Below are positions 1 to 6,899 of a stretch of 11,639 bases of DNA, piece after piece. The notes under the pieces were generated by a model. The model was not told the origin of the DNA. It ran no database searches and saw only the letters and a list, made by a program, of their open reading frames with translations. Made by a program: the position numbers and the translations under genes. This DNA comes from Puniceicoccales bacterium (GTDB lineage: Bacteria > Verrucomicrobiota > Verrucomicrobiia > Opitutales > LL51), in NCBI GenBank assembly GCA_031259665.1, contig JAIRLD010000117.1:1-11639 (forward strand), given 5' to 3'. Every line of letters starts with the position of its first letter. Positions within the stretch are counted from its first letter, which is position 1.

Positions 1-5
1 CTAGC

Positions 6-96
6 GGCCGAGCCCGGCGCAGAATGCGCCGGGCTCGGCCATCGAAGGTGGTCAAGGAGTCACTGACTCCTTGCTGGGTATGGGGCGAGCCCCATA
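6..96 (-). repeat. Composite three-hairpin intergenic repeat, left copy
   Basis: Three adjacent stem-loops. Positions 6-21 pair with 25-40 (16 bp perfect, GAA triloop). Positions 53-61 pair with 65-73 (9 bp, ACT triloop). Positions 79-86 pair with 89-96 (8 bp, two unpaired bases, so the closing pair would open in RNA). Read on the minus strand, the whole 91-bp block aligns without gaps to 11232-11322 on the plus strand, with about 70 of 91 bases identical by hand count. It is non-coding and more GC-rich than the genes. It lies upstream of the ileS promoter candidate, so it is not part of the ileS leader. The likely class is a dispersed REP/BIME-like intergenic element or a 3'-end structure of an unseen neighbouring gene. 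It has no T-run on either side, so terminator function is not supported here. Confidence 0.8.
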
Positions 97-100
97 GCTT

Positions 101-145
101 CCTTGCAGAAATCCAGAGGGCTTCGCCCTCTGGATTTCTGCAAGG
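101..145. repeat. Long perfect hairpin, 21-bp stem
   Basis: Positions 101-121 are the exact reverse complement of 125-145, leaving a 3-base loop (TTC). The sequence 'gggcttcgccc' at the tip could also close as a compact UUC-type loop. An A-rich run follows on the plus strand, so it is not a classical intrinsic terminator in either direction. It lies between the composite repeat and the -35 box of ileS. It has no relative elsewhere in the window that I can see. Its role is unknown; a dispersed palindrome or an mRNA 3'-end stabiliser of an upstream gene are possibilities. Confidence 0.8.
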
Positions 146-167
146 AGAAAAAAATTAAATCTTCTTA

Positions 168-196
168 TTGACACTGTGAATAAAAGTTTAAAGCTT
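168..196 (+). promoter_or_regulatory. Candidate promoter for the ileS operon
   Basis: A perfect TTGACA lies at 168-173 in an AT-rich stretch just after the hairpin cluster. No good -10 box sits at 16-18 bp spacing. The nearest TATAAT-like words (TTTAAA at 187-192, TTAAAG at 188-193) are only 13-14 bp away, so the -10 assignment is uncertain. Start sites around 200 would leave a leader of about 30-45 bases. I see no T-box motif (the AGGGTGG-type antiterminator) in front of this aminoacyl-tRNA synthetase gene. Confidence 0.35.
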
Positions 197-242
197 CCCG
201 CAGTTTTTTTAGAAAAAATTTTGTGGAACAGTGAGAACGGTC

Positions 243-3092
243 ATGGAATTAAAAGATACATTAAATTTGCCGGTGACAAATTTTCCAATGCGTGCGAATC
301 TTGTGGAGCGCGAACCTGAGCGGGTGATGCAGTGGGAGAAAATCAATTTATATCAAGCAATTCAGGAAAAGAATGCGGATGGTCCTCTATTTATTTTGCA
401 CGATGGTCCTCCGTTTACGAATGGCGATGTACACATCGGGACAGCGCTCAATAAGATTTTAAAGGATATTATTTTGCGCTACAAGTCGATGCGCGGCTAT
501 CGGACACCCTACGTCCCCGGTTGGGATTGCCACGGGCTACCCATTGAACATAAGGTTTCCAAAACGCTCAAGGAGGAGAAGCGGGAGCTATCAGCCAGTG
601 CATTGCGGGAGGAGTGTGCCCATTTTTCGCGTAGTTTTATGGAGAAGCAGCGTAAGCAGTTCCAGCGCCTGGGCGTCTTGGCGGATTGGGAGCAGGAATA
701 TAGGACCTTGGAACCCAGTTATGAGGCGTCAATTTTGGAGGTTTTGGCAAAATTTGTTGAACAGGGCCAAGTTTATCGCGGAAAAAAACCGGTCTACTGG
801 TCCATTCCCTGTAAAACGGCACTCGCAGAAGCGGAAATAGAGTATAGGGAGCATACGAGTCCGTCGATTCACGTGAAATTTCCCGTTCGAGAGGAAAGTT
901 TAAATTTTTTTAGATCATCTGAGGGATTGTCTTCAGATAACCAAGAAATTTCTACGGGAATGGCCATTTCATTTGTGATTTGGACCACGACACCCTGGAC
1001 ATTGCCAGCCAATTTGGCGATTGCGGTTCATCCCAAAGTGGAATACGTTTTATTAAAAGTCGGGGAAGAATATTTTATTATTGCGGCAGCGCTCGTACAG
1101 GATTTTGTGACGAAGTGTAGTTCGGGACATTTTGAAATTGCGAAGCGTTTTGTCGGAGCCGACTTTGAGCATTTGGTGACCAAACACCCCTTTATCGACC
1201 GCGATAGTCCCATTGTTTTGGCGGACTACGTGACGACGGATGTGGGTACGGGCTGTGTGCATACGGCGCCGGGCCACGGTTTGGAAGATTATATTACGGG
1301 GTTAAAATATGGTTTGCCGACCTATTGTCCGGTCGATGATGAAGGTTGCTACATCGATGATGGCCAGGTGCCGGAGGCGCTTGTGGGCGTAAGTGTATTC
1401 GATGTGGATGGGCATTGCGCAGCGAATGAAGTAGTCGTTGAGCACCTAAAAAAAGAAGGTGCCCTGCTTGGAATGCGGCCATGTGTCCACCAGTATCCCC
1501 ACTGCTGGCGTTCGAAAACGCCGGTTATTTTTCGTGCCATGGATCAGTGGTTTATCGCCCTGGATGAGCATGGTATGCGAGAAAAGGCGCAGCAAGCGAT
1601 CGCAGAGGTAAAATGGATCCCGGAGTATGGAGAAAATCGCATTCGCGGTTCCGTATCGACTCGTCCGGATTGGTGTATTAGTCGCCAGCGTGCATGGGGT
1701 GTGCCATTGCCGGTATTTTTTGATGAGAGTGGTGAAGCGTTGCTGGACGCATCGGTAATCCGTAACGTTGCGAAGAAAATCGAACAATTCGGCTCCAACT
1801 TTTGGTTCGATCACAGTGCCGAAGAAATTCTAGAGGGAGTCGATTTACCGAAAAATTTTAGGGGAAAAAAATTAAAAAAGGGTACCGATACACTCGATGT
1901 TTGGATTGATTCCGGAGTGAGCCATTATGCCGTTTTAGAAAAATGGGAAAATTTATCCTTTCCGGCGGATCTGTATTTGGAGGGGAGCGATCAGCATCGC
2001 GGTTGGTTCCAGTCATCACTGCTGACGAGTGTGGTGATCAACGATGGAAAGGCTCCCTACAAGACGGTTTTAACCCATGGATTCATAGTGGGTGAAGATG
2101 GAAAAAAGATTTCTAAAAGTGACGGTAAACCGCAGACGGCGGATGACTATGTGAATAAATTTGGTGCGGACGTAATCCGCCTATGGATTGCGTCGGAGGA
2201 TTTCAAAGCGGATATCCCCATTTCGGACGACATTTTAAATCACGTGGCGGGAACGTACCGAACCATTCGCAATACACTGCGCTTCCAACTCGGCAATTTA
2301 TACGATTTCGATAAATCGAAGGATGCGTTAAAGCAAAATGAAATGACATCCATCGACCGTTGGATTCTCCAAAGATTAAAACGGCTCATTTTGCAATGTA
2401 CGGAAGCCTATGAGATCTACGATTTTCACAAAGTATATCAACTGTTGAATCGTTTTTGCTCCGTGGAACTTTCGGCGACCTACCACGATATTTTAAAGGA
2501 TCGTCTCTATACCTACGCACCAGATTGGAAGGAACGCCGCTCCTCGCAAACTGCAATGGCAATAATTTTCAAAGTCCTCGCACGGCTATTGGCCCCCATT
2601 TTGACCTTTACGACCGACGAAGCAATGGCCTATTTTCAAGGGGATCAGGAATATGTCGATGGCGTAACGGTGCACCTCATGGATTGGCCAGATGCGTCGG
2701 AGATTGAGGATTTTGTAGAAGAGTGGGAGATAGACCAGATTATACAATTCCGCGAAAAAATTCACGAAAAATTGGAAGTCCTCCGAAAGAGTAAAACGAT
2801 CGGTCAGTCCCTCGACGCAAAGGTCGTAATCAAAGGTGGTGATGCACTATTTGAGATTCTAAAAAAATACGAAAAAGATTTACCAGAATTTTTTATTGTT
2901 TCGCAGGTCGTTTTGGAACGCGCGCGCGGCGATACGACCGTCGAAGCGGCACTGTGTTCCTGGGAACGTTGCCAGCGGAGTTGGCGGCGTGTATCCAAAC
3001 GGGTCGATTATGGAGAATTTAAAAATATTTCGGAACGTTGCCAATTAGCGTTAGAAACAATTTTACAAGAAAATAAAAATGAACAGGGTTGA
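243..3092 (+). CDS. ileS: Isoleucyl-tRNA synthetase (class I, IleS1 type)
   Basis: Cytoplasmic enzyme that charges tRNA-Ile with isoleucine using ATP and edits misactivated valine. From ATG 243 it is 949 aa, close to the bacterial norm (about 940). The N-terminus MELKDTLNLP followed by NFPMRANL matches the family opening. Visible motifs are the HIGH box as HIGT (64-67), WTTTPWTLP in the CP1 editing domain (from 247), HTAPGHG with the editing Asp (340-349), DQHRGWFQ (583-590) and the KMSKS loop as KISKS (622-626), followed by the helical anticodon-binding domain. An in-frame GTG at 231 is an alternative start; I prefer ATG 243 because the family sequence begins there. The C-terminal zinc finger is degenerate: C910-x2-S913 and S930-x2-C933 stand where CxxC pairs are expected. 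The end overlaps the next gene by 14 bp, which suggests an operon. The identification is certain; the effect of the missing ligands is inference. Confidence 0.98.
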   Translation: MELKDTLNLPVTNFPMRANLVEREPERVMQWEKINLYQAIQEKNADGPLFILHDGPPFTNGDVHIGTALNKILKDIILRYKSMRGYRTPYVPGWDCHGLPIEHKVSKTLKEEKRELSASALREECAHFSRSFMEKQRKQFQRLGVLADWEQEYRTLEPSYEASILEVLAKFVEQGQVYRGKKPVYWSIPCKTALAEAEIEYREHTSPSIHVKFPVREESLNFFRSSEGLSSDNQEISTGMAISFVIWTTTPWTLPANLAIAVHPKVEYVLLKVGEEYFIIAAALVQDFVTKCSSGHFEIAKRFVGADFEHLVTKHPFIDRDSPIVLADYVTTDVGTGCVHTAPGHGLEDYITGLKYGLPTYCPVDDEGCYIDDGQVPEALVGVSVFDVDGHCAANEVVVEHLKKEGALLGMRPCVHQYPHCWRSKTPVIFRAMDQWFIALDEHGMREKAQQAIAEVKWIPEYGENRIRGSVSTRPDWCISRQRAWGVPLPVFFDESGEALLDASVIRNVAKKIEQFGSNFWFDHSAEEILEGVDLPKNFRGKKLKKGTDTLDVWIDSGVSHYAVLEKWENLSFPADLYLEGSDQHRGWFQSSLLTSVVINDGKAPYKTVLTHGFIVGEDGKKISKSDGKPQTADDYVNKFGADVIRLWIASEDFKADIPISDDILNHVAGTYRTIRNTLRFQLGNLYDFDKSKDALKQNEMTSIDRWILQRLKRLILQCTEAYEIYDFHKVYQLLNRFCSVELSATYHDILKDRLYTYAPDWKERRSSQTAMAIIFKVLARLLAPILTFTTDEAMAYFQGDQEYVDGVTVHLMDWPDASEIEDFVEEWEIDQIIQFREKIHEKLEVLRKSKTIGQSLDAKVVIKGGDALFEILKKYEKDLPEFFIVSQVVLERARGDTTVEAALCSWERCQRSWRRVSKRVDYGEFKNISERCQLALETILQENKNEQG

Positions 3093-3765
3093 GAATGTAA
3101 AAAATGATACGCATGTGTTGCTAAATGTTTTAAAAAGTCGCAAGAAGCAAACCAATACATCGGCCAATGCGGATGCTATTTATTTTTCGATGGAAGATGT
3201 GCGGCGCGTTCTTATTGAGCGCGAAAATGAACAGCGGGAACAGGAAAATCGCATTAAAATTCAAAATAAGCAAAAACTCATCGAGAAAGTTTTGCACGAA
3301 AATAAAAATACCGTTGTCTCTGCTGCTGGAATTGCCGACATTTTGGGTTTCGATCCCGTACGTAGGACGTCGACATTCTCCGTCGATCGAGAAAAAATAC
3401 CGGCTCAATATGAGCAGTATTATACCAAACTTCTACAACTGCAGGAGGTGCTTGAAAAAAAATTGAGCACTATACCAACGGAAATCGAGTTCGCATGGAG
3501 CCTTCTCAAAAAAGAAATGGATCCTGGAAAGGAAGTACGCGATGCATTGAATCGCATCCGAAATGGATCCTATGGAGTCTGTGAGATTACGGGTGAACCA
3601 ATCGCCAAAGAACGCCTCGAAGCGGTGCCTTTTGCACGCTATTCCCTAAAAGGTCAGCAAATGTTCGAACGACAAATAACCCTAAAAAAAGAAAAACAAA
3701 CGAGCTCCTTATTTGGAGATGAAACGGAAGATGTTTTCGGTGAAAATTATGAGGAGGAAGAGTAA
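3079..3765 (+). CDS. TraR/DksA-family RNA polymerase-binding regulator with degenerate zinc finger
   Basis: Predicted 228 aa cytoplasmic protein. DksA-type proteins bind the RNA polymerase secondary channel through a coiled coil and modulate transcription with ppGpp. Residues 35-75 are charged and helical. Residues about 105-160 form the likely coiled coil ending in VRDALNRIRNGSYG. Residues 164-194 match the family's finger region (YGVCEITGEPIAKERLEAVP, then FARYSLKGQ). Only C168 of the usual C-x2-C-x17-C-x2-C set is present; T171, S189 and G192 occupy the other positions. The tail is very acidic (ends EEEE). It is longer than E. coli DksA (151 aa) because of an N-terminal extension of roughly 80 aa whose function I do not recognise. 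The ATG lies inside the end of ileS, and the 3' end overlaps lspA. Family membership is well supported; whether it acts as a true DksA is unproven. Confidence 0.85.
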   Translation: MNRVENVKNDTHVLLNVLKSRKKQTNTSANADAIYFSMEDVRRVLIERENEQREQENRIKIQNKQKLIEKVLHENKNTVVSAAGIADILGFDPVRRTSTFSVDREKIPAQYEQYYTKLLQLQEVLEKKLSTIPTEIEFAWSLLKKEMDPGKEVRDALNRIRNGSYGVCEITGEPIAKERLEAVPFARYSLKGQQMFERQITLKKEKQTSSLFGDETEDVFGENYEEEE

Positions 3766-4213
3766 TCTTCTCCTTTGGGGATTTTTGAGCGGTACCGTCC
3801 TGTTGGACCAAGCATCGAAATATTTTGCTGAAGTCCATTTAAAACATCAAAGCTCAATATTCAATCCCTGGCTCAGTTTTACATTATCCCATAATACGGG
3901 TTGCGCCTGGAGTCTTTTCCAAAACCATACAATGCCTTTGGGTCTCCTGGGCATTGTCCTATTATTTTTTATCTACTATGCGCGAAACACTTTAAGAATT
4001 TATGAACATCCCATCGCCTTTGGTTTGCTACTGGGTGGCGTTTTGGGTAACGCTATCGATCGGCTATTCCGTGGGTTCGTGATTGACTTTATCGACGTTA
4101 ATTTACAAATTTACCGTTGGCCGACCTTCAATGTCGCCGATACGGCCCTGTGTATAGCCGCATTTATTCTTATACTGTTCCCTTCCAAAAGAGAACAAAA
4201 CTCCGCTGTCTAG
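3749..4213 (+). CDS. lspA: Lipoprotein signal peptidase (signal peptidase II)
   Basis: Inner-membrane aspartic peptidase that removes the signal peptide from diacylglyceryl-prolipoproteins. From ATG 3749 it has 154 aa, a usual length. Four hydrophobic segments are visible (about 7-22, 62-78, 87-101, 130-146). Family motifs are LLDQASK with D20, the NTGCAWS loop (49-55), GNAIDR with catalytic D104, and FNVADT with catalytic D131. The ATG overlaps the preceding gene by 17 bp in another frame: the bases that encode the acidic tail of one protein also encode the basic MRRK start of the other. In-frame starts further upstream (TTG 3713, ATG 3719, ATG 3731) would add up to 12 residues. I prefer 3749 because it gives a short basic n-region directly before the first membrane helix. 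Two predicted substrates are encoded downstream (the lipoprotein parts of the efflux pump). Confidence 0.96.
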   Translation: MRRKSNLLLWGFLSGTVLLDQASKYFAEVHLKHQSSIFNPWLSFTLSHNTGCAWSLFQNHTMPLGLLGIVLLFFIYYARNTLRIYEHPIAFGLLLGGVLGNAIDRLFRGFVIDFIDVNLQIYRWPTFNVADTALCIAAFILILFPSKREQNSAV

Positions 4214-4367
4214 CTTAATCCAGGATTTGCCGACTAAAATGGGTGATTCGATTTCTGACGTGCTGCTCGCTCCCACCCTCTATTTACTAGCCTTGGAAGA
4301 AGACTGATGGCTGTCAAGTTATTTCGAGGGAATATTTTTTCAAAAACAATTTCCTGGAAACAGTTGC

Positions 4368-4396
4368 CGAAAAAATAAAAATTTTTTCGTTTTTTT
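4368..4396 (+). terminator. Weak AT-rich intrinsic terminator after lspA
   Basis: Positions 4368-4376 (cgaaaaaat) are the exact reverse complement of 4381-4389, with an AAAA loop, followed by a run of seven T from 4390. The stem has only two G-C pairs, so it is a weak terminator at best and could simply be AT-rich promoter-upstream DNA. Nothing else in the 4214-4397 spacer looks like a terminator. One 22-codon reading frame (4239-4307) is present but unsupported. Confidence 0.35.
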
Positions 4397-4397
4397 A

Positions 4398-4428
4398 TTG
4401 ACATGAATTATAGATTCTTAGAAATTAT
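4398..4428 (+). promoter_or_regulatory. Candidate promoter for the prepilin-like gene
   Basis: A perfect TTGACA at 4398-4403 lies directly after a T-rich tract. The best -10-like word is AATTAT at 4423-4428 (4 of 6 bases, 19 bp spacing), with TTAGAA at 4418-4423 as a poorer choice. The start would fall close to ATG 4433, giving little or no leader. The -35 box overlaps the upstream in-frame ATG at 4403, which argues against that ATG as the true start. Confidence 0.4.
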
Positions 4429-4432
4429 GGTT

Positions 4433-5254
4433 ATGACAACAAGACAACAAGACAACAAGACAAGCAGCAAGCTAGCAAATGTCAAGCAAAAAAAGAAAAA
4501 ATCTTTCACGCTCGTTGAGATCGTCTTTACCATCGCCATTATTGGAATTTTGCTGGCCATCTTTCTGCCCGCAATGAGTGCCATCAAACTCGCTGCGCAA
4601 AAGGTAAAGGATCAATCCAATCTGCGAAAAATCGCCGAGGGTTGGAAAACTTATACCGTCGATAAGAACTTTGGAGCTTTTTTTGGGGAACATATGGAAT
4701 TTGTGCACCGTTTGTCGGGAGGTGGACCCGGTTGGCAAGGTCAGGAACGATGCATCATCAATGATCCCTATGTTTATATCTCTTCGAACGATAAATATGC
4801 TTCAAAAGTCGCCGGAGAGGCAATTAGTGGCCCGTCAGGCGATGCGGGCGCTTATCTTGGGGCGTATGCGATAGTCGAAAATGATATTACAACGGGACCG
4901 GGTATTCCGTTCAGTTATTGTCTAATTTCCGGCCTGTCCGCATCGATACCGCTCGCTACAACACCCGTAGCTTTTACCCGCGGCCTCAAAGCAAATGGCA
5001 AATGGCATTCTAAATACGGGCTCTACGGCGATAAAGGCGGTTACGTCGTTTTCTGTGATGGACACGTCACCTGGTTCGATGGCGATAAGCCTGCGAGATT
5101 TTTACATTTGAACGGTCAGGAATATACTTCCGATATCCGTAAAACTATCCCCAGTGACGCGTTCATTTCCGGCGGATACTTGGCAAACCCCAATATCACA
5201 GATAGCAATGGCTCACCATTGCTTATTCAACATGCCGGTGCCGGCGATGAGTGA
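4433..5254 (+). CDS. Type IV prepilin-like (pseudopilin) protein, N-methylation motif
   Basis: Predicted 273 aa secreted or cell-surface protein of the type IV pilin / type II secretion pseudopilin family. A basic 24-residue leader ending KQKKKKS is followed by FTLVEI, with Glu at mature position 5, and a hydrophobic helix (FTIAIIGILLAIFLPAM) continuing into a charged helix. The residue before the processing site is Ser rather than the usual Gly. The globular part contains paired Cys and Gly-rich stretches and ends near residue 207 with CDGHVTWFDG. That signature recalls the DGHV-type ending of many prepilin-like proteins in Verrucomicrobiota and Planctomycetota. ATG 4433 is chosen because ATG 4403 overlaps the promoter box; ATG 4427 is also possible. 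An 8-bp tandem repeat follows the start codon. There are no pilus-assembly genes nearby, so it is an orphan. Its partner machinery and function are unknown; I am confident of the family only. Confidence 0.85.
   Translation: MTTRQQDNKTSSKLANVKQKKKKSFTLVEIVFTIAIIGILLAIFLPAMSAIKLAAQKVKDQSNLRKIAEGWKTYTVDKNFGAFFGEHMEFVHRLSGGGPGWQGQERCIINDPYVYISSNDKYASKVAGEAISGPSGDAGAYLGAYAIVENDITTGPGIPFSYCLISGLSASIPLATTPVAFTRGLKANGKWHSKYGLYGDKGGYVVFCDGHVTWFDGDKPARFLHLNGQEYTSDIRKTIPSDAFISGGYLANPNITDSNGSPLLIQHAGAGDE
4436..4459 (+). repeat. Tandem octamer (ACAACAAG) x3 at the start of the pseudopilin gene
   Basis: Three perfect head-to-tail copies of ACAACAAG immediately follow ATG 4433, and a partial fourth copy (acaag) continues. 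The unit is not a multiple of three, so gaining or losing one copy would move the prepilin out of frame. No in-frame ATG, GTG or TTG lies between the repeat and the conserved FTLVE segment to rescue it. Confidence 0.9.
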
Positions 5255-5433
5255 AATTAATCACCGAAAATACCTTAAAAACATGATGAAAATTTAAAGT
5301 AATTTAATGCAGACGTAAAAAATCACATTCCGCTTACTCCAATCCTCTGAAGAAAATTAAGGGTCATCAAGTCATTTTTCTCGATAACGCTTGCTCGGAG
5401 AACATTTAAAAAAATCTTTGAAAGATAAGGAAC

Positions 5434-5462
5434 TTGACAGGTAAAAAAAATTAAGATATTCT
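5434..5462 (+). promoter_or_regulatory. Sigma70-type promoter of the efflux operon
   Basis: TTGACA at 5434-5439 (6 of 6) is separated by exactly 17 bp from TATTCT at 5457-5462 (4 of 6). A start site 6-7 bases beyond the -10 falls on or next to the A of ATG 5469, so the transcript would be leaderless. No operator-like palindrome is evident around it. The rest of the 5255-5433 spacer is AT-rich, and I see no gene or terminator in it. Confidence 0.65.
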
Positions 5463-5468
5463 CATAAC

Positions 5469-6896
5469 ATGAAGAGTCGGAGTGGAGGTATTGTTCGCGC
5501 CGTAGCGACAAAGGTTTTTATATCTTCAGTATTCCTATGGCTTAGCGGCTGCAGTAGCTTTGAAAAAGCTGTCCAGGAGAATGAACAACGGATCCACCAT
5601 ATGAGCAAAATAAATACTATCCCAACTTCACTGGAACCATCGGGTCGCGAAGCTGTCATTCCCTTCGACCACAAATTGGATCTTTACGAGTTGCTCAATT
5701 TGGCATTTGCATACAATCCGGAAACAAAAGTAGCCTGGCGTCAAGCAACACTCGCTTCCGCACAAAAGACAAAGGCCGATAGCGCGTTTTATCCCCATGT
5801 GGCGGTCAGTTTGAATACTGCATGCGCAGAACAATTGGGTGCTTTGGCACCAGATAGAAAACATTTGACAACTTCCGTCTCCAACGTCATTTATCCCCAG
5901 ATCGAAATCAGCTGCTCTCTATTCAAATTCGGCGCACATAGGGAATCGTCCCAGGCAGCACTCAGTGCGTTGAAAGCGGCTAATTTCCAATTCAATCAGG
6001 CCTTACAGGATGTGGCTTATCGGGTTGAGTTGGCATATTTCTCCTTAGATTCGGCCCTTGCAATTGTAAAAGCCAATGAGCAAAATTTGGAGGATGCGAA
6101 GGTGGCACTGGATGCTGCCCAAAATCGCCACCAATCGGGATTAGCCAATCGGCAGGATTTGCTAAAGGCACAGGCTGCCCACAGTGCCGCCACGTTTGAA
6201 CTGGAGAATTCCCGTTCGGCGGTGGAATCCGCGCGGGCACATTTGGCCGTTGCCATCGGCGTTCGCGTGAGTGAGGGTTTGCGCATTGCGACGAGCGATA
6301 CCCAGGCAATTCCCGATGTGGATGAGTTGGAGCATTTGATCGAACAATCACTGGTAATGCGACAGGATATGCAGGCGAAAGGGGAACTGCTAGCGGCGAA
6401 ACAACACGGCCTGGAGGCGAAAAAATATGACCAATATCCGGAACTAATTGCCGGATTGAAAGCGTCGCGGAAAAAAATTCAAGACACGCCAGGAATGTAC
6501 AATAATTTTGAGGCCTACCTGGGACTCCGGTGGGATATTTTTGACGGCCATTTGAAGATGGCAGAACGTTTAATGGCCCACGAAGAGTTAGAAATCGCCC
6601 GCCAACAGCTAAAGGCGAAGGCCCTAGGTGTTATCGGTGAGGTTTGGGAGTACTTTTATGCGCTCAAATCGGCGATTCAAAAGCTGAATTCGGCACAAAA
6701 TTCCGAACGATGTGCCTGGGAATCGGCCAACTATGCCCAGGAGGCCTACACAAATGGGTTGTGCTCTTTTACGGATTTGTTGGCTTCGCAGAATGCACTT
6801 TCCGTGGCGCGAAAGCAGCTCGTATGTGCAAAAAATGATCTCTCGGTCAGTTGGGTCCGGTTGGCCTACTGTACGGGTAAAATTCTAGAAAAATAG
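5469..6896 (+). CDS. TolC-type outer-membrane efflux lipoprotein
   Basis: 475 aa outer-membrane factor that should form the trimeric exit duct of the pump encoded downstream. The N-terminus has a basic n-region, a hydrophobic stretch (VFISSVFLWL) and the lipobox LSGC with lipidated C28 followed by Ser, which favours outer-membrane sorting. Two OEP repeats follow, about residues 72-270 (from LYELLNLAFAYNPET) and 285-470. They are rich in Ala, Gln, Glu and Leu, as expected for the periplasmic helical barrel, with 'LRWDIFDGHLK' near the start of the second half. Lipid anchoring resembles the OprM/NodT type rather than E. coli TolC. ATG 5469 has no upstream Shine-Dalgarno. GGAGGT occurs 15 bases inside the gene but no usable start follows it. 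The stop codon is 3 bases before the next ATG. The family is secure; the transported substrate is unknown. Confidence 0.92.
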   Translation: MKSRSGGIVRAVATKVFISSVFLWLSGCSSFEKAVQENEQRIHHMSKINTIPTSLEPSGREAVIPFDHKLDLYELLNLAFAYNPETKVAWRQATLASAQKTKADSAFYPHVAVSLNTACAEQLGALAPDRKHLTTSVSNVIYPQIEISCSLFKFGAHRESSQAALSALKAANFQFNQALQDVAYRVELAYFSLDSALAIVKANEQNLEDAKVALDAAQNRHQSGLANRQDLLKAQAAHSAATFELENSRSAVESARAHLAVAIGVRVSEGLRIATSDTQAIPDVDELEHLIEQSLVMRQDMQAKGELLAAKQHGLEAKKYDQYPELIAGLKASRKKIQDTPGMYNNFEAYLGLRWDIFDGHLKMAERLMAHEELEIARQQLKAKALGVIGEVWEYFYALKSAIQKLNSAQNSERCAWESANYAQEAYTNGLCSFTDLLASQNALSVARKQLVCAKNDLSVSWVRLAYCTGKILEK

Positions 6897-6899
6897 CAA

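Noticed and set aside
150..242. T-box or other riboswitch in the ileS leader.
   Set aside because: No specifier loop or conserved AGGGTGG-type T-box sequence is present. The hairpins lie upstream of the likely promoter.
4239..4307. Small reading frame of 22 codons (MGDSISDVLLAPTLYLLALE...) between lspA and the prepilin-like gene.
   Set aside because: It is short, has no Shine-Dalgarno and no recognisable relative. Frames of this size arise often by chance.
4488..4501. A AAA AAG heptamer in the correct frame in the prepilin leader, like the dnaX -1 frameshift site.
   Set aside because: It lies in a Lys-rich stretch where such words are expected. There is no obvious stimulatory stem-loop, and the -1 frame stops within a few codons before the pilin helix.
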